NCBI GenBank assembly: GCA_023433835.1
Contig: JAEYTW010000780.1
Span: forward strand, 1-6,904
Length of the DNA stretch: 6,904 nucleotides
From: Pseudomonadota bacterium
GTDB taxonomy: Bacteria; Pseudomonadota; Alphaproteobacteria; Ferrovibrionales; Ferrovibrionaceae
Reading direction: 5' to 3'
This document shows, one piece after another, positions 1-6,075 of the stretch. Both the position numbers and the translations under genes were made by a program. Numbering within the stretch: position 1 is the first letter of the stretch; each line of letters starts with the position of its first letter. The notes under the pieces were generated by a model. The model was not told the DNA's origin and searched no databases. It saw only the letters and a program-made list of their open reading frames with translations.

Positions 1-7
1 CTACATA

Positions 8-55
8 GGCGGCCCGCCGCCGCAAAATCGCCGGCCGGGCGGCCGGCGGCCCGCC
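8..55. repeat. GC-rich hairpin flanked by an 11-base direct repeat, upstream of priA
   Basis: The sequence shows CGCCGGCC (29-36) and GGCCGGCG (41-48) as perfect inverted arms around a 4-base loop. The 11-mer GGCGGCCCGCC occurs twice in direct orientation, at 8-18 and 45-55, on either side of and overlapping the hairpin. No T-tract follows on the + strand, so it is not a classic terminator for a gene entering from the left. It could be part of an intergenic element or simply a by-product of very GC-rich sequence. No gene is supported in bases 1-119. Confidence 0.4.
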
Positions 56-119
56 CGAGCCAAGGTTTGCTCAGGGGTCTTCTTGGCCGGCTTGCCGCCC
101 GGCGCGGGCGGGACGTATT

Positions 120-2339
120 GTGCGCCCCGCGATGTCGTCCCTTCCTAGCATCAACCTCGACCAGGGGCCAGAGCGAGTCTCGGTTCTGCTGCCGCTGCCT
201 TTGGCGGGCTGCTATACCTACGCCCGGCCCGATCATCTCGACCTCGGCCCCGGCGACATCGTCGCGGTGCCTTTGGGCGGGCGATTGATCGTCGGGGTGG
301 TGTGGGACCAGGCGCCGGACCAGACGGTGGCGCCCAAGCGCCTCAAGCCCGTCGCCGACAAGTTCGACGTGCCGCCGATGCTGGCCGACCTGCGCCGCTT
401 CGTCGAATGGCTGGCCGCCTATACCCTGAACCCGATGGGCGCGGTGCTGCGCATGTGCCTGTCGTCTTATGCCGCGCTGGAGCCGATTCGCGGCCAGCAG
501 CGCACCGGCTACGTGCTGGCCGGGCCGCCGCCGGAAAAGCTGACCGATGCCCGCCGGCGCGTGATCCACCTGCTGGCCGAGGGGCCGGCCCGCACGCTGC
601 AGGAACTCTGCTTCGAGGCCGGTTGCGGCGCCGGGGTGGTCAAGGGCCTGGTCACCGCCGGCACGCTGCAGCCGGTGGCGCTGCCGCCCCCGGTCGCTTT
701 CGAGCGGCCGGATGCCGAGCGCGACGGGCCGGCGCTCTCCCCCGACCAGGCGGTGGCGGCCGATCATCTGGTCGGCCATGTCATGCGCCACGAATTCTCG
801 GTGGCGCTGCTGCACGGCGTCACCGGCGCGGGCAAGACGGAAGTCTATTTCGAGGCGGTGGCGGCGGCATTGCGTGACGGGCGCCAGGTGCTGGTGCTGC
901 TGCCCGAAATCGCCCTGACCGCGCAGTGGCTGGAGCGCTTCCAGGGCCGCTTCGGCGTCCGTCCGGCGGAATGGCATTCCGACCTGACCGGCCGGCGCCG
1001 GCGCGAGACGTGGCGCGCCATCGCCGAGGGCGAGGCGCGGGTCGTGGTGGGGGCCCGCTCGGCCCTGTTCCTGCCCTACCGCACGCTCGGGCTGATCATC
1101 GTCGACGAGGAGCACGACGCCTCCTTCAAGCAGGAGGACGGCGTGATCTACCACGCCCGCGACATGGCGGTGGTGCGCGCCAAGATGGGCGACCTTCCCG
1201 TGGTGCTGTCCTCGGCGACGCCGAGCCTGGAAACCCTGTGGAATTGCGAGCACGGCCGCTATGAGCGCTATCCGCTGACCCGTCGGCATGCCGAGGCGGT
1301 TCTGCCGGAGGTCGCGGCCATCGACCTGCGCCGCCATCCCCCGCCGAATCGGCAGAAATTCTTGGCCCCGCCGCTGATCGAGGCGGTGCAGGAGGCGCTG
1401 GAGCGCGGCGAGCAGGCGATGCTGTTCCTCAACCGCCGCGGCTACGCCCCGCTGACGCTGTGCGGGGCCTGCGGCCACCGGCTGCAATGCCCGAACTGCA
1501 CCGCCTGGCTGGTCGAGCATCGCTATCTCAACCGGCTGATGTGCCATCATTGCGGCTTCCAGGCCGCGGTGCCCGACAATTGCCCGCATTGCCACGCCGA
1601 GGCGCGCTTCAAGCCCTGCGGCCCCGGGGTCGAGCGGGTGATGGAGGAGGCATCGGAGCATTTCCCCGATGCCCGCATCGCCCTGATGGCCTCCGACACC
1701 CTGACCAGCCCGAAGGCCGCCGCCGATATGGTCCAGGCGATCGGCCGGGCCGAATTCGACCTGGTGGTCGGCACCCAGATCGTGGCCAAGGGCCATCACT
1801 TTCCGCTGCTGACCGTGGTGGGGGTCATCGACGCCGATCTGGGTCTGGCCGGCGGCGACCTGCGCGCGGCCGAACGCACGCACCAGCTGCTGACCCAGGT
1901 GGCCGGGCGGGCAGGCCGCGCCGAACGGCCGGGCCGGGTGCTGTTGCAGACCTACACGCCCGAGCATCCGGTGATGCAGGCGCTGATCGCCGGCGATGCC
2001 GACCGCTTCATTGCCGCCGAGATGGCCGCCCGCCGCGATGCCCGCGCCCCGCCCTATGGGCGCTACGCCGCGCTGATCCTGTCCGGCCCGGACGAGCGCG
2101 AGGTGGCCGAGGCGGCGCGCCATATCGCGCGGATCGCGCCGCGACGCTCGGACATGATGGTGCTCGGCCCCGCCCCGGCGCCGCTCAGCCTGCTGCGCGG
2201 CCGCTATCGCTATCGCTTCCTGATCAAGGCGGGGCGCGATCTCGCCCTGCAGGCGGTGCTGCGCGACTGGCTGGCGCCGCTCAAGCTCGGCTCCAACCTG
2301 AGGCTCGCGGTCGATATCGACCCGCAAAGCTTTATGTAG
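120..2339 (+). CDS. priA: Primosomal protein N' (PriA), replication restart DNA helicase
   Basis: PriA is a superfamily 2 3'-to-5' helicase that recognises abandoned replication forks and D-loops and starts reloading of the replicative helicase. Numbered from the ATG at 132, visible motifs are Walker A GVTGAGKT at 229-236, the DEEH box at 325-328, GTQIVAKGHHFP starting at 547, and VAGRAGR (motif VI) at 590-596. Eight cysteines for two zinc ions sit at 444, 447, 453, 456, 471, 474, 484 and 487, the spacing of the E. coli protein as I recall it. The N-terminal stretch with LLPLPLAGCYTY is the 3'-end-binding domain, and the C-terminus VDIDPQSFM is typical. Length (735-739 residues) is normal for the family. 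The start is uncertain. GTG at 120 has a weak GGGA six bases upstream and gives 739 residues. ATG at 132 gives 735 but has no obvious ribosome binding site. The reading frame is blocked by TAG at 6-8. No damage is seen. Confidence 0.97.
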   Translation: MRPAMSSLPSINLDQGPERVSVLLPLPLAGCYTYARPDHLDLGPGDIVAVPLGGRLIVGVVWDQAPDQTVAPKRLKPVADKFDVPPMLADLRRFVEWLAAYTLNPMGAVLRMCLSSYAALEPIRGQQRTGYVLAGPPPEKLTDARRRVIHLLAEGPARTLQELCFEAGCGAGVVKGLVTAGTLQPVALPPPVAFERPDAERDGPALSPDQAVAADHLVGHVMRHEFSVALLHGVTGAGKTEVYFEAVAAALRDGRQVLVLLPEIALTAQWLERFQGRFGVRPAEWHSDLTGRRRRETWRAIAEGEARVVVGARSALFLPYRTLGLIIVDEEHDASFKQEDGVIYHARDMAVVRAKMGDLPVVLSSATPSLETLWNCEHGRYERYPLTRRHAEAVLPEVAAIDLRRHPPPNRQKFLAPPLIEAVQEALERGEQAMLFLNRRGYAPLTLCGACGHRLQCPNCTAWLVEHRYLNRLMCHHCGFQAAVPDNCPHCHAEARFKPCGPGVERVMEEASEHFPDARIALMASDTLTSPKAAADMVQAIGRAEFDLVVGTQIVAKGHHFPLLTVVGVIDADLGLAGGDLRAAERTHQLLTQVAGRAGRAERPGRVLLQTYTPEHPVMQALIAGDADRFIAAEMAARRDARAPPYGRYAALILSGPDEREVAEAARHIARIAPRRSDMMVLGPAPAPLSLLRGRYRYRFLIKAGRDLALQAVLRDWLAPLKLGSNLRLAVDIDPQSFM

Positions 2340-2385
2340 GCAGCTTCTTTTCGTCCCTTTCTTGTCACCACCCGAAAGGTCTGGT

Positions 2386-2399
2386 CCGCGTTAACGTGG
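2386..2399. promoter_or_regulatory. Near-perfect 14-base palindrome, possible operator
   Basis: CCGCGTTAACGTGG reads almost the same on both strands, with one mismatched pair (2388/2397) around a perfect CGTTAACG core. It lies 26 bases before the start codon of the small secreted-protein gene, where a repressor or activator could act. A -35-like TTGTCA is present at 2362-2367, but no good -10 box lies 16-18 bases further on, so the promoter itself is not resolved. The regulator is unknown, and chance occurrence is possible. Confidence 0.25.
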
Positions 2400-2412
2400 T
2401 GCCCGTGTTCAC

Positions 2413-2419
2413 AAGGAGG
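2413..2419 (+). promoter_or_regulatory. Strong ribosome binding site of the small secreted-protein gene
   Basis: AAGGAGG is a full Shine-Dalgarno match, five bases before the ATG at 2425. It is the strongest such site in the window. It supports the small gene as real and fixes its start. Confidence 0.85.
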
Positions 2420-2424
2420 ACACC

Positions 2425-2712
2425 ATGTTGCAGCGCATCCGTTCCCGCCTGACGTTTTCTGCCGGTTTGCTCGCCGCGGCGATCGCGCTGGCGGCGGGTC
2501 CGGCCCTGGCCCACGACCACGGCCACGGTCACGGGCCCAAGCACTGGAAGCGGGGCTACTACTATGCCCCGGCCCCGGTGGTGGTCTACCAGCAGCCGCG
2601 CCCCGTCTACGTGGCGCCGCCCCCGCCGCCGCCGGTCTATTACGCCCCGCCGCCGGTGGTCTACGCCCCGCCGCAGCCCTCGGTGAACGTGGTGATCCCG
2701 CTGCGCTTCTGA
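2425..2712 (+). CDS. Small secreted His/Pro/Tyr-rich protein with PxPV repeats, function unknown
   Basis: I do not recognise a named gene here. The 95-residue product has a clear Sec signal peptide: basic start (R4, R6, R8), hydrophobic Ala/Leu core at about 11-24, and an A-L-A cleavage site at 27-29. The predicted mature protein of 66 residues starts HDHGHGHG (30-37), a His/Gly stretch suited to binding transition metals. A low-complexity part follows, with four PxPV units at 49-52, 58-61, 68-71 and 75-78, mixed with YY and VY pairs. The end, SVNVVIPLRF (86-95), has alternating hydrophobic residues and a terminal Phe. Location is presumably periplasm or outer membrane. There is no lipobox cysteine, and the protein contains no Cys at all. 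It stands alone between priA and the atp operon, with its own strong ribosome binding site and a terminator downstream. Short PxPV-repeat envelope proteins are known as a family of unknown function. A metal-binding or envelope-stress role is a guess from composition. Confidence 0.85.
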   Translation: MLQRIRSRLTFSAGLLAAAIALAAGPALAHDHGHGHGPKHWKRGYYYAPAPVVVYQQPRPVYVAPPPPPPVYYAPPPVVYAPPQPSVNVVIPLRF

Positions 2713-2746
2713 TCGTCGACAAGAAGACCACCTCCGTATGACCCTG

Positions 2747-2771
2747 CCGCCGGGACGATCCCTCCCGGCGG
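2747..2771 (+). repeat. Perfect 9-bp hairpin downstream of the small gene
   Basis: CCGCCGGGA (2747-2755) pairs fully with TCCCGGCGG (2763-2771) around a 7-base loop. It starts 34 bases after the stop codon at 2712 and ends 10 bases before the terminator stem. No T-tract follows, so by itself it is unlikely to terminate. It may protect the 3' end of the transcript or act together with the next hairpin. Confidence 0.5.
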
Positions 2772-2781
2772 GCACTTCCAG

Positions 2782-2830
2782 GGGCCGGCCATGGACCCTC
2801 CCTGTCATGGCCGGCCCGATTCTTATTTTA
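2782..2830 (+). terminator. Rho-independent terminator after the small secreted-protein gene
   Basis: A perfect 12-bp stem, GGGCCGGCCATG (2782-2793) with CATGGCCGGCCC (2806-2817), encloses a 12-base loop and is followed by the T-rich run GATTCTTATTTTA (2818-2830). This is a good intrinsic terminator on the + strand, although the T-run is interrupted by single C and A bases. It should stop transcripts from the small gene, and any read-through from priA, before the atp operon. Confidence 0.85.
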
Positions 2831-2856
2831 AAGCCCTTTGACGTATCGCCATTACC

Positions 2857-2896
2857 TGCGAAGTCACCGCCGCCCGGCCTTGCTAATAGCTTCGCA
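2857..2896. repeat. Spaced inverted repeat in the atp leader
   Basis: TGCGAAG (2857-2863) and CTTCGCA (2890-2896) are exact reverse complements, 26 bases apart. In DNA the arm centres are 33 bases apart, about three helical turns, which would suit a protein binding the two half-sites. In RNA it would make a long-loop stem only if transcription starts upstream of 2857. A chance match cannot be excluded. Confidence 0.35.
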
Positions 2897-3049
2897 AATA
2901 CCGTGCCTATCAGTGTTGCGCGCCCGCAGACCCTATGGTAGGTAAGCGCGACTTTTCCGGACGGGGTCCTCCACGGGCCGCGCACGTCAGGCATTGTCCA
3001 CGTCATTTCAACGGTTTAATTGGGTGCCGACCCACGGCGCCCTCGTCTC

Positions 3050-3054
3050 AAGGA
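3050..3054 (+). promoter_or_regulatory. Ribosome binding site that decides the atpH start
   Basis: AAGGA stands eight bases before the TTG at 3063, an ideal distance. The upstream in-frame candidates (TTG at 2994, GTG at 3024) lack a comparable site, so this element selects TTG 3063. Confidence 0.7.
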
Positions 3055-3062
3055 TCCAGGCC

Positions 3063-3623
3063 TTGACCGCTGACAGCTCGACCATCTCCGGCGTCGCCGG
3101 GCGCTACGCGACCGCGCTGTTCGACCTTGCGCAGGAAGCCGGCGCTGTCGATGCCGTCGCCGCCGACCTCGCCAAGATCGAAGCCATGATCGCCGAATCC
3201 AGCGAACTGGCCCATCTGGTGCGTTCGCCGGTGTTTTCGCGCGAAGACCAGGGCCGGGCGCTTGCCGCCGTGCTCGACCGCGCCGGCATCGGCGACCTCG
3301 TCCGCCGCTTCCTCGGCGTGGTGGCCGCCAACCGGCGGCTGTTCTCGCTGCCGCAGACCATCCGCGCCTTCCGTCAGCTTGTCGCCGCCCATCGCGGCCA
3401 GGTGACGGCGCGCGTCAATACCGCGACGCCGCTTTCGGACCCGCAGATCGCGGCGCTGAAGTCGGCCCTGTCGCAGGCGGCGAAGGCCGATGTCGATCTC
3501 GACATCTGGATCGACCCCGCCCTCATTGGCGGTGTTGTGGTGCAATTGGGCTCGCGCCTGGTTGACGCCTCGGTCCGCACCAAACTGCAGAATTTGAAGA
3601 ACGCGATGAAAGGGGTTGGGTGA
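3063..3623 (+). CDS. atpH: F1Fo ATP synthase subunit delta (AtpH)
   Basis: The delta subunit sits on top of the alpha/beta ring and joins it to the peripheral b-stalk (OSCP in mitochondria), keeping the ring from turning with the rotor. The 186-residue product has the usual family length. The N-terminal helical domain shows VAGRYATALFDLAQ from residue 11, the central part FLGVVAANRRLF, and the C-terminal domain the family signature IDPALIGGVVVQLGSRLVD from residue 150. The start is TTG at 3063, chosen for AAGGA at the right distance and because homologues begin just before the GRYATAL segment. Starting at TTG 2994 would add 23 residues unlike the family. It is the first gene of the F1 operon. 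Its stop codon overlaps the atpA start (TGATG), so translation of the two is probably coupled. A TTG start on the first gene of the operon is unusual and may limit delta output, since one delta is needed per three alpha. Confidence 0.94.
   Translation: MTADSSTISGVAGRYATALFDLAQEAGAVDAVAADLAKIEAMIAESSELAHLVRSPVFSREDQGRALAAVLDRAGIGDLVRRFLGVVAANRRLFSLPQTIRAFRQLVAAHRGQVTARVNTATPLSDPQIAALKSALSQAAKADVDLDIWIDPALIGGVVVQLGSRLVDASVRTKLQNLKNAMKGVG
3609..3615 (+). promoter_or_regulatory. Ribosome binding site of atpA inside the end of atpH
   Basis: AAAGGGG lies within the last codons of atpH, seven bases before the ATG at 3623. It favours this ATG over the GTG at 3620 directly in front of it, and would let atpA start independently as well as by coupling. 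Confidence 0.65.
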
Positions 3624-5152
3624 TGGACATCCGCGCCGCTGAGATCTCCGAAATCCTCAAGCAGCAGATCAAGAATTTCGGCGCCGAAGCCTCTGTCGCC
3701 GAAGTCGGCCAGGTGCTGTCGGTCGGCGACGGTATCGCCCGCGTCTACGGCCTGGACCGCGTCCAGGCCGGTGAGATGGTCGAGTTCCCGAACGGCATCA
3801 AGGGCATGGCCCTGAACCTCGAGACCGACAATGTCGGCGTCGTCATCTTCGGCGACGACCGCGACATCAAGGAAGGCGATCTCGTCAAGCGCACCGGCGC
3901 CATCGTCGACACCCCCGTCGGCAAGGGCCTGCTCGGCCGCGTCGTCGATGCGCTGGGCAACCCGTTCGACGGCAAGGGCCCGCTGGTCTCGTCCGAGCGT
4001 CGCCGCGTCGACGTCAAGGCGCCGGGCATCATCCCGCGCAAGTCGGTGCACGAGCCGATGCAGACCGGCCTGAAGGCGCTCGACGCCCTCGTCCCGGTCG
4101 GTCGCGGCCAGCGCGAGCTGATCATCGGCGATCGCCAGACCGGCAAGACCGCCGTCGCCATCGACGCCATCCTGAACCAGAAGTCGGTCAACGCCGGTTC
4201 GGACGAGTCGAAGAAGCTCTACTGCATCTACGTCGCCGTCGGCCAGAAGCGCTCGACCGTCGCCCAGGTCGTCAAGACCCTGGAAGACTACGGCGCGCTG
4301 GAATACACCATCGTCGTCGCCGCGACCGCCTCGGAACCCGCCCCGCTGCAGTTCCTGGCGCCCTACACCGCCTGCGCGATGGGCGAATTCTTCCGCGACA
4401 ACGGCATGCATGCCGTCATCATTTATGACGATCTGTCCAAGCAGGCCGTCGCCTACCGCCAGATGTCGCTGCTGCTGCGCCGTCCGCCGGGCCGCGAAGC
4501 CTATCCGGGCGACGTCTTCTACCTGCATAGCCGCCTGCTCGAGCGCGCCGCGAAGCTCGGCGAGAAGGCTGGCCTCGGTTCGCTGACCGCGCTGCCGGTC
4601 ATCGAGCCCCAGGCGGGCGACGTGTCGGCCTACATCCCGACGATCGTCATCTCGATCACCGACGGCCAGATCTTCCTCGAGACCGAACTGTTCTACCGCG
4701 GTATCCGCCCGGCGATTAACGTCGGTCTGTCGGTCAGCCGCGTCGGTTCGGCCGCCCAGATCAAGGCGATGAAGCAGGTCGCCGGCTCGATCAAGCTCGA
4801 GCTTGCCCAGTATCGCGAGATGGCTGCCTTCGCCCAGTTCGGTTCGGACCTCGACGCCGCGACCCAGCGCCTGCTGAACCGCGGCGCGCGCCTGACCGAG
4901 CTCTTGAAGCAGGCCCAGTACTCGCCGCTGCCGGTCGAAGAGCAGGTGGTGTCGATCTTCGCCGGCGTCCGCGGTTATCTCGACAAGGTGGCGGTCGACC
5001 AGGTCACCCGCTTCGAGACGACGTTCCTCGGCCTGGTCCGCTCCAAGCATGCCAGCCTGCTGGAAGGCATCCGCGCCGCCCAGGCGCTGACGCCGGAGCT
5101 CGAGGGCCAGCTGAAGTCGCTCCTCGAAGAGTTCACCAAGACGTTCGCGTGA
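3623..5152 (+). CDS. atpA: F1Fo ATP synthase subunit alpha (AtpA)
   Basis: Alpha forms the F1 hexamer with beta, binds nucleotide at the non-catalytic sites and supplies the arginine finger to the catalytic sites. The 509-residue product is full length. The N-terminal helix MDIRAAEISEILKQQI is the delta-binding end. The P-loop GDRQTGKT is at 169-176, the same position as in E. coli, with Lys175 and Thr176. The arginine finger is Arg373 in SVSRVGS. The C-terminal helical domain ends LLEEFTKTFA, with no truncation. The ATG at 3623 overlaps the atpH stop and fits homologues better than the GTG one codon earlier. The antisense strand is open over a long stretch, which is a by-product of codon bias (many codons ending in C or G) and not a gene. 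Confidence 0.99.
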   Translation: MDIRAAEISEILKQQIKNFGAEASVAEVGQVLSVGDGIARVYGLDRVQAGEMVEFPNGIKGMALNLETDNVGVVIFGDDRDIKEGDLVKRTGAIVDTPVGKGLLGRVVDALGNPFDGKGPLVSSERRRVDVKAPGIIPRKSVHEPMQTGLKALDALVPVGRGQRELIIGDRQTGKTAVAIDAILNQKSVNAGSDESKKLYCIYVAVGQKRSTVAQVVKTLEDYGALEYTIVVAATASEPAPLQFLAPYTACAMGEFFRDNGMHAVIIYDDLSKQAVAYRQMSLLLRRPPGREAYPGDVFYLHSRLLERAAKLGEKAGLGSLTALPVIEPQAGDVSAYIPTIVISITDGQIFLETELFYRGIRPAINVGLSVSRVGSAAQIKAMKQVAGSIKLELAQYREMAAFAQFGSDLDAATQRLLNRGARLTELLKQAQYSPLPVEEQVVSIFAGVRGYLDKVAVDQVTRFETTFLGLVRSKHASLLEGIRAAQALTPELEGQLKSLLEEFTKTFA

Positions 5153-5162
5153 CGGGGCCCCG

Positions 5163-6044
5163 ATGCCGAGCCTCAAATCACTCCGCCTGAGGATCAACAG
5201 CGTCAAGTCGACGCAGAAGATCACCAAGGCCATGAAGATGGTGGCGGCCTCGCGGCTGCGCCGGGCGCAGGAGGCGGCCGAAGCCGGCCGTCCCTTCGCC
5301 GAGCGCATGGAGCGGGTGCTGTTCAACCTCGCGGCCAAGCAGGCCGGATCGGATTCCGCCCCGGCGCTGATGAGCGGCACCGGCAAGGACCAGGTCCATC
5401 TGCTGGTCGTCGCCACCGCCGAGCGTGGCCTGTGTGGCGCCTTCAATTCCTCGATCGTGCGGCTTGCCCGCCGTCATATCGAGGACCTGCTGCGCGCCGG
5501 CAAGACCGTCAAGATCCTCTGCGTCGGCCGCAAGGGTCGCGACCAGCTGCGCCGTGAATACGGTTCGCTGATCATCGACACCATCGAGCTGACCGGGGTC
5601 AAGCGCGTCGGGTTCAATCACGCCGAGCAGATCGGCGAACGGATCCTGACGCTGTTCGCCCATGGCGAAGTCGATGTGGTCACGCTGTTCTACAGCCGCT
5701 TCAAGTCGGTGATCTCGCAGATCCCGACCGCCCAGCAGCTGATCCCGATCGCGCTGCCGGCCACCGAGGCCGTGGCCGACACGGGCGGGGCGATCCCCGA
5801 ACACGAACCCGACGAGGAAGCGATCCTCGCCGATATCCTGCCCCGCAACGTGTCGGTGCAGGTCTATCGGGCGCTCCTGGAAAACGCCGCGTCCGAACAG
5901 GGCGCGCGCATGAGCGCAATGGACAACGCCACCCGCAACGCCGGCGAGATGATCAAGAAATTGACCATCAGCTACAACCGGCAGCGTCAGGCGATCATCA
6001 CCAAGGAACTCATCGAGATCATCTCGGGCGCCGAGGCGGTCTGA
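5163..6044 (+). CDS. atpG: F1Fo ATP synthase subunit gamma (AtpG)
   Basis: Gamma is the central shaft that turns inside the alpha3beta3 ring and couples proton flow through Fo to ATP synthesis. The 293-residue product is of normal length. It has the N-terminal coiled-coil helix from MPSLKSLRLRINSVKSTQKI through TKAMKMVAAS, the conserved ERGLCGAFN at 87-95 in the Rossmann-like middle domain, and the C-terminal helix beginning ARMSAMDNAT at 248 and ending ELIEIISGAEAV. The gene begins 10 bases after atpA. The only ribosome-binding signal is GGGG at 5154-5157, which is also half of the perfect palindrome GGGGCCCC. Expression is therefore likely to rely on ribosomes finishing atpA, and output below alpha is expected since there is one gamma per three alpha (inference). 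Confidence 0.98.
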   Translation: MPSLKSLRLRINSVKSTQKITKAMKMVAASRLRRAQEAAEAGRPFAERMERVLFNLAAKQAGSDSAPALMSGTGKDQVHLLVVATAERGLCGAFNSSIVRLARRHIEDLLRAGKTVKILCVGRKGRDQLRREYGSLIIDTIELTGVKRVGFNHAEQIGERILTLFAHGEVDVVTLFYSRFKSVISQIPTAQQLIPIALPATEAVADTGGAIPEHEPDEEAILADILPRNVSVQVYRALLENAASEQGARMSAMDNATRNAGEMIKKLTISYNRQRQAIITKELIEIISGAEAV

Positions 6045-6065
6045 GGTCATCCGGTTACTGAAGAC

Positions 6066-6069
6066 GGAG
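6066..6069 (+). promoter_or_regulatory. Ribosome binding site of atpD
   Basis: GGAG stands six bases before the ATG at 6076, within the 31-base gap after atpG. This is a better site than that of atpG, in keeping with the need for three beta per gamma. Confidence 0.6.
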
Positions 6070-6075
6070 CGCGAT

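Larger units (their letters stand above)
2831..3062 (+). promoter_or_regulatory. Presumed promoter and leader region of the atp operon
   Basis: This 232-base stretch between the terminator and atpH has no supportable gene and is visibly less GC-rich than its surroundings, as promoter DNA often is. A -35-like TTGACG lies at 2838-2843, but the sequence 17 bases further on (AAGTCA) is a poor -10 box. TATGGT at 2934-2939 resembles a -10 box but has no matching -35. The start site is therefore not assigned. That a promoter exists here is inferred from the terminator upstream and the essential operon downstream. Confidence 0.5.

Noticed and set aside
1..147. Minus-strand open frame ending in TAG at 3-1, with a Lys/Pro-rich, protein-like C-terminus
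   Set aside because: Reading upstream, the frame is closed by a stop near 147 and contains no ATG or GTG start, only one internal TTG. It also overlaps the priA start. Composition alone does not support a gene.
2327..2351. Possible terminator at the end of priA (AAGCT and AGCTT arms followed by CTTTT)
   Set aside because: The stem is only five A/T-rich pairs with a 10-base loop, and its left arm is within the priA coding end. It is too weak to call.
2838..2866. Sigma-70 promoter for atpH with TTGACG as -35
   Set aside because: The hexamer at the correct spacing is AAGTCA, a poor -10 match, so it is kept only as a -35-like note in the control region.
2738..2941. 67-codon + strand open frame after the small gene
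   Set aside because: It spans the terminator hairpin and the upstream edge of the atp control region, has no Shine-Dalgarno site and does not look like a protein family I know.
2365..3006. 213-codon minus-strand open frame over the small secreted-protein gene
   Set aside because: It runs through the terminator and intergenic DNA and mirrors the Pro-rich repeats as Arg/Gly-rich sequence. The + strand gene has a signal peptide and a strong ribosome binding site.
3374..5446. 690-codon open frame on the minus strand across atpA
   Set aside because: It lies antisense to atpH, atpA and atpG, whose family motifs are unmistakable. Its composition (runs of Asp, Arg, Leu, Val) is the usual mirror of GC-rich codon use.
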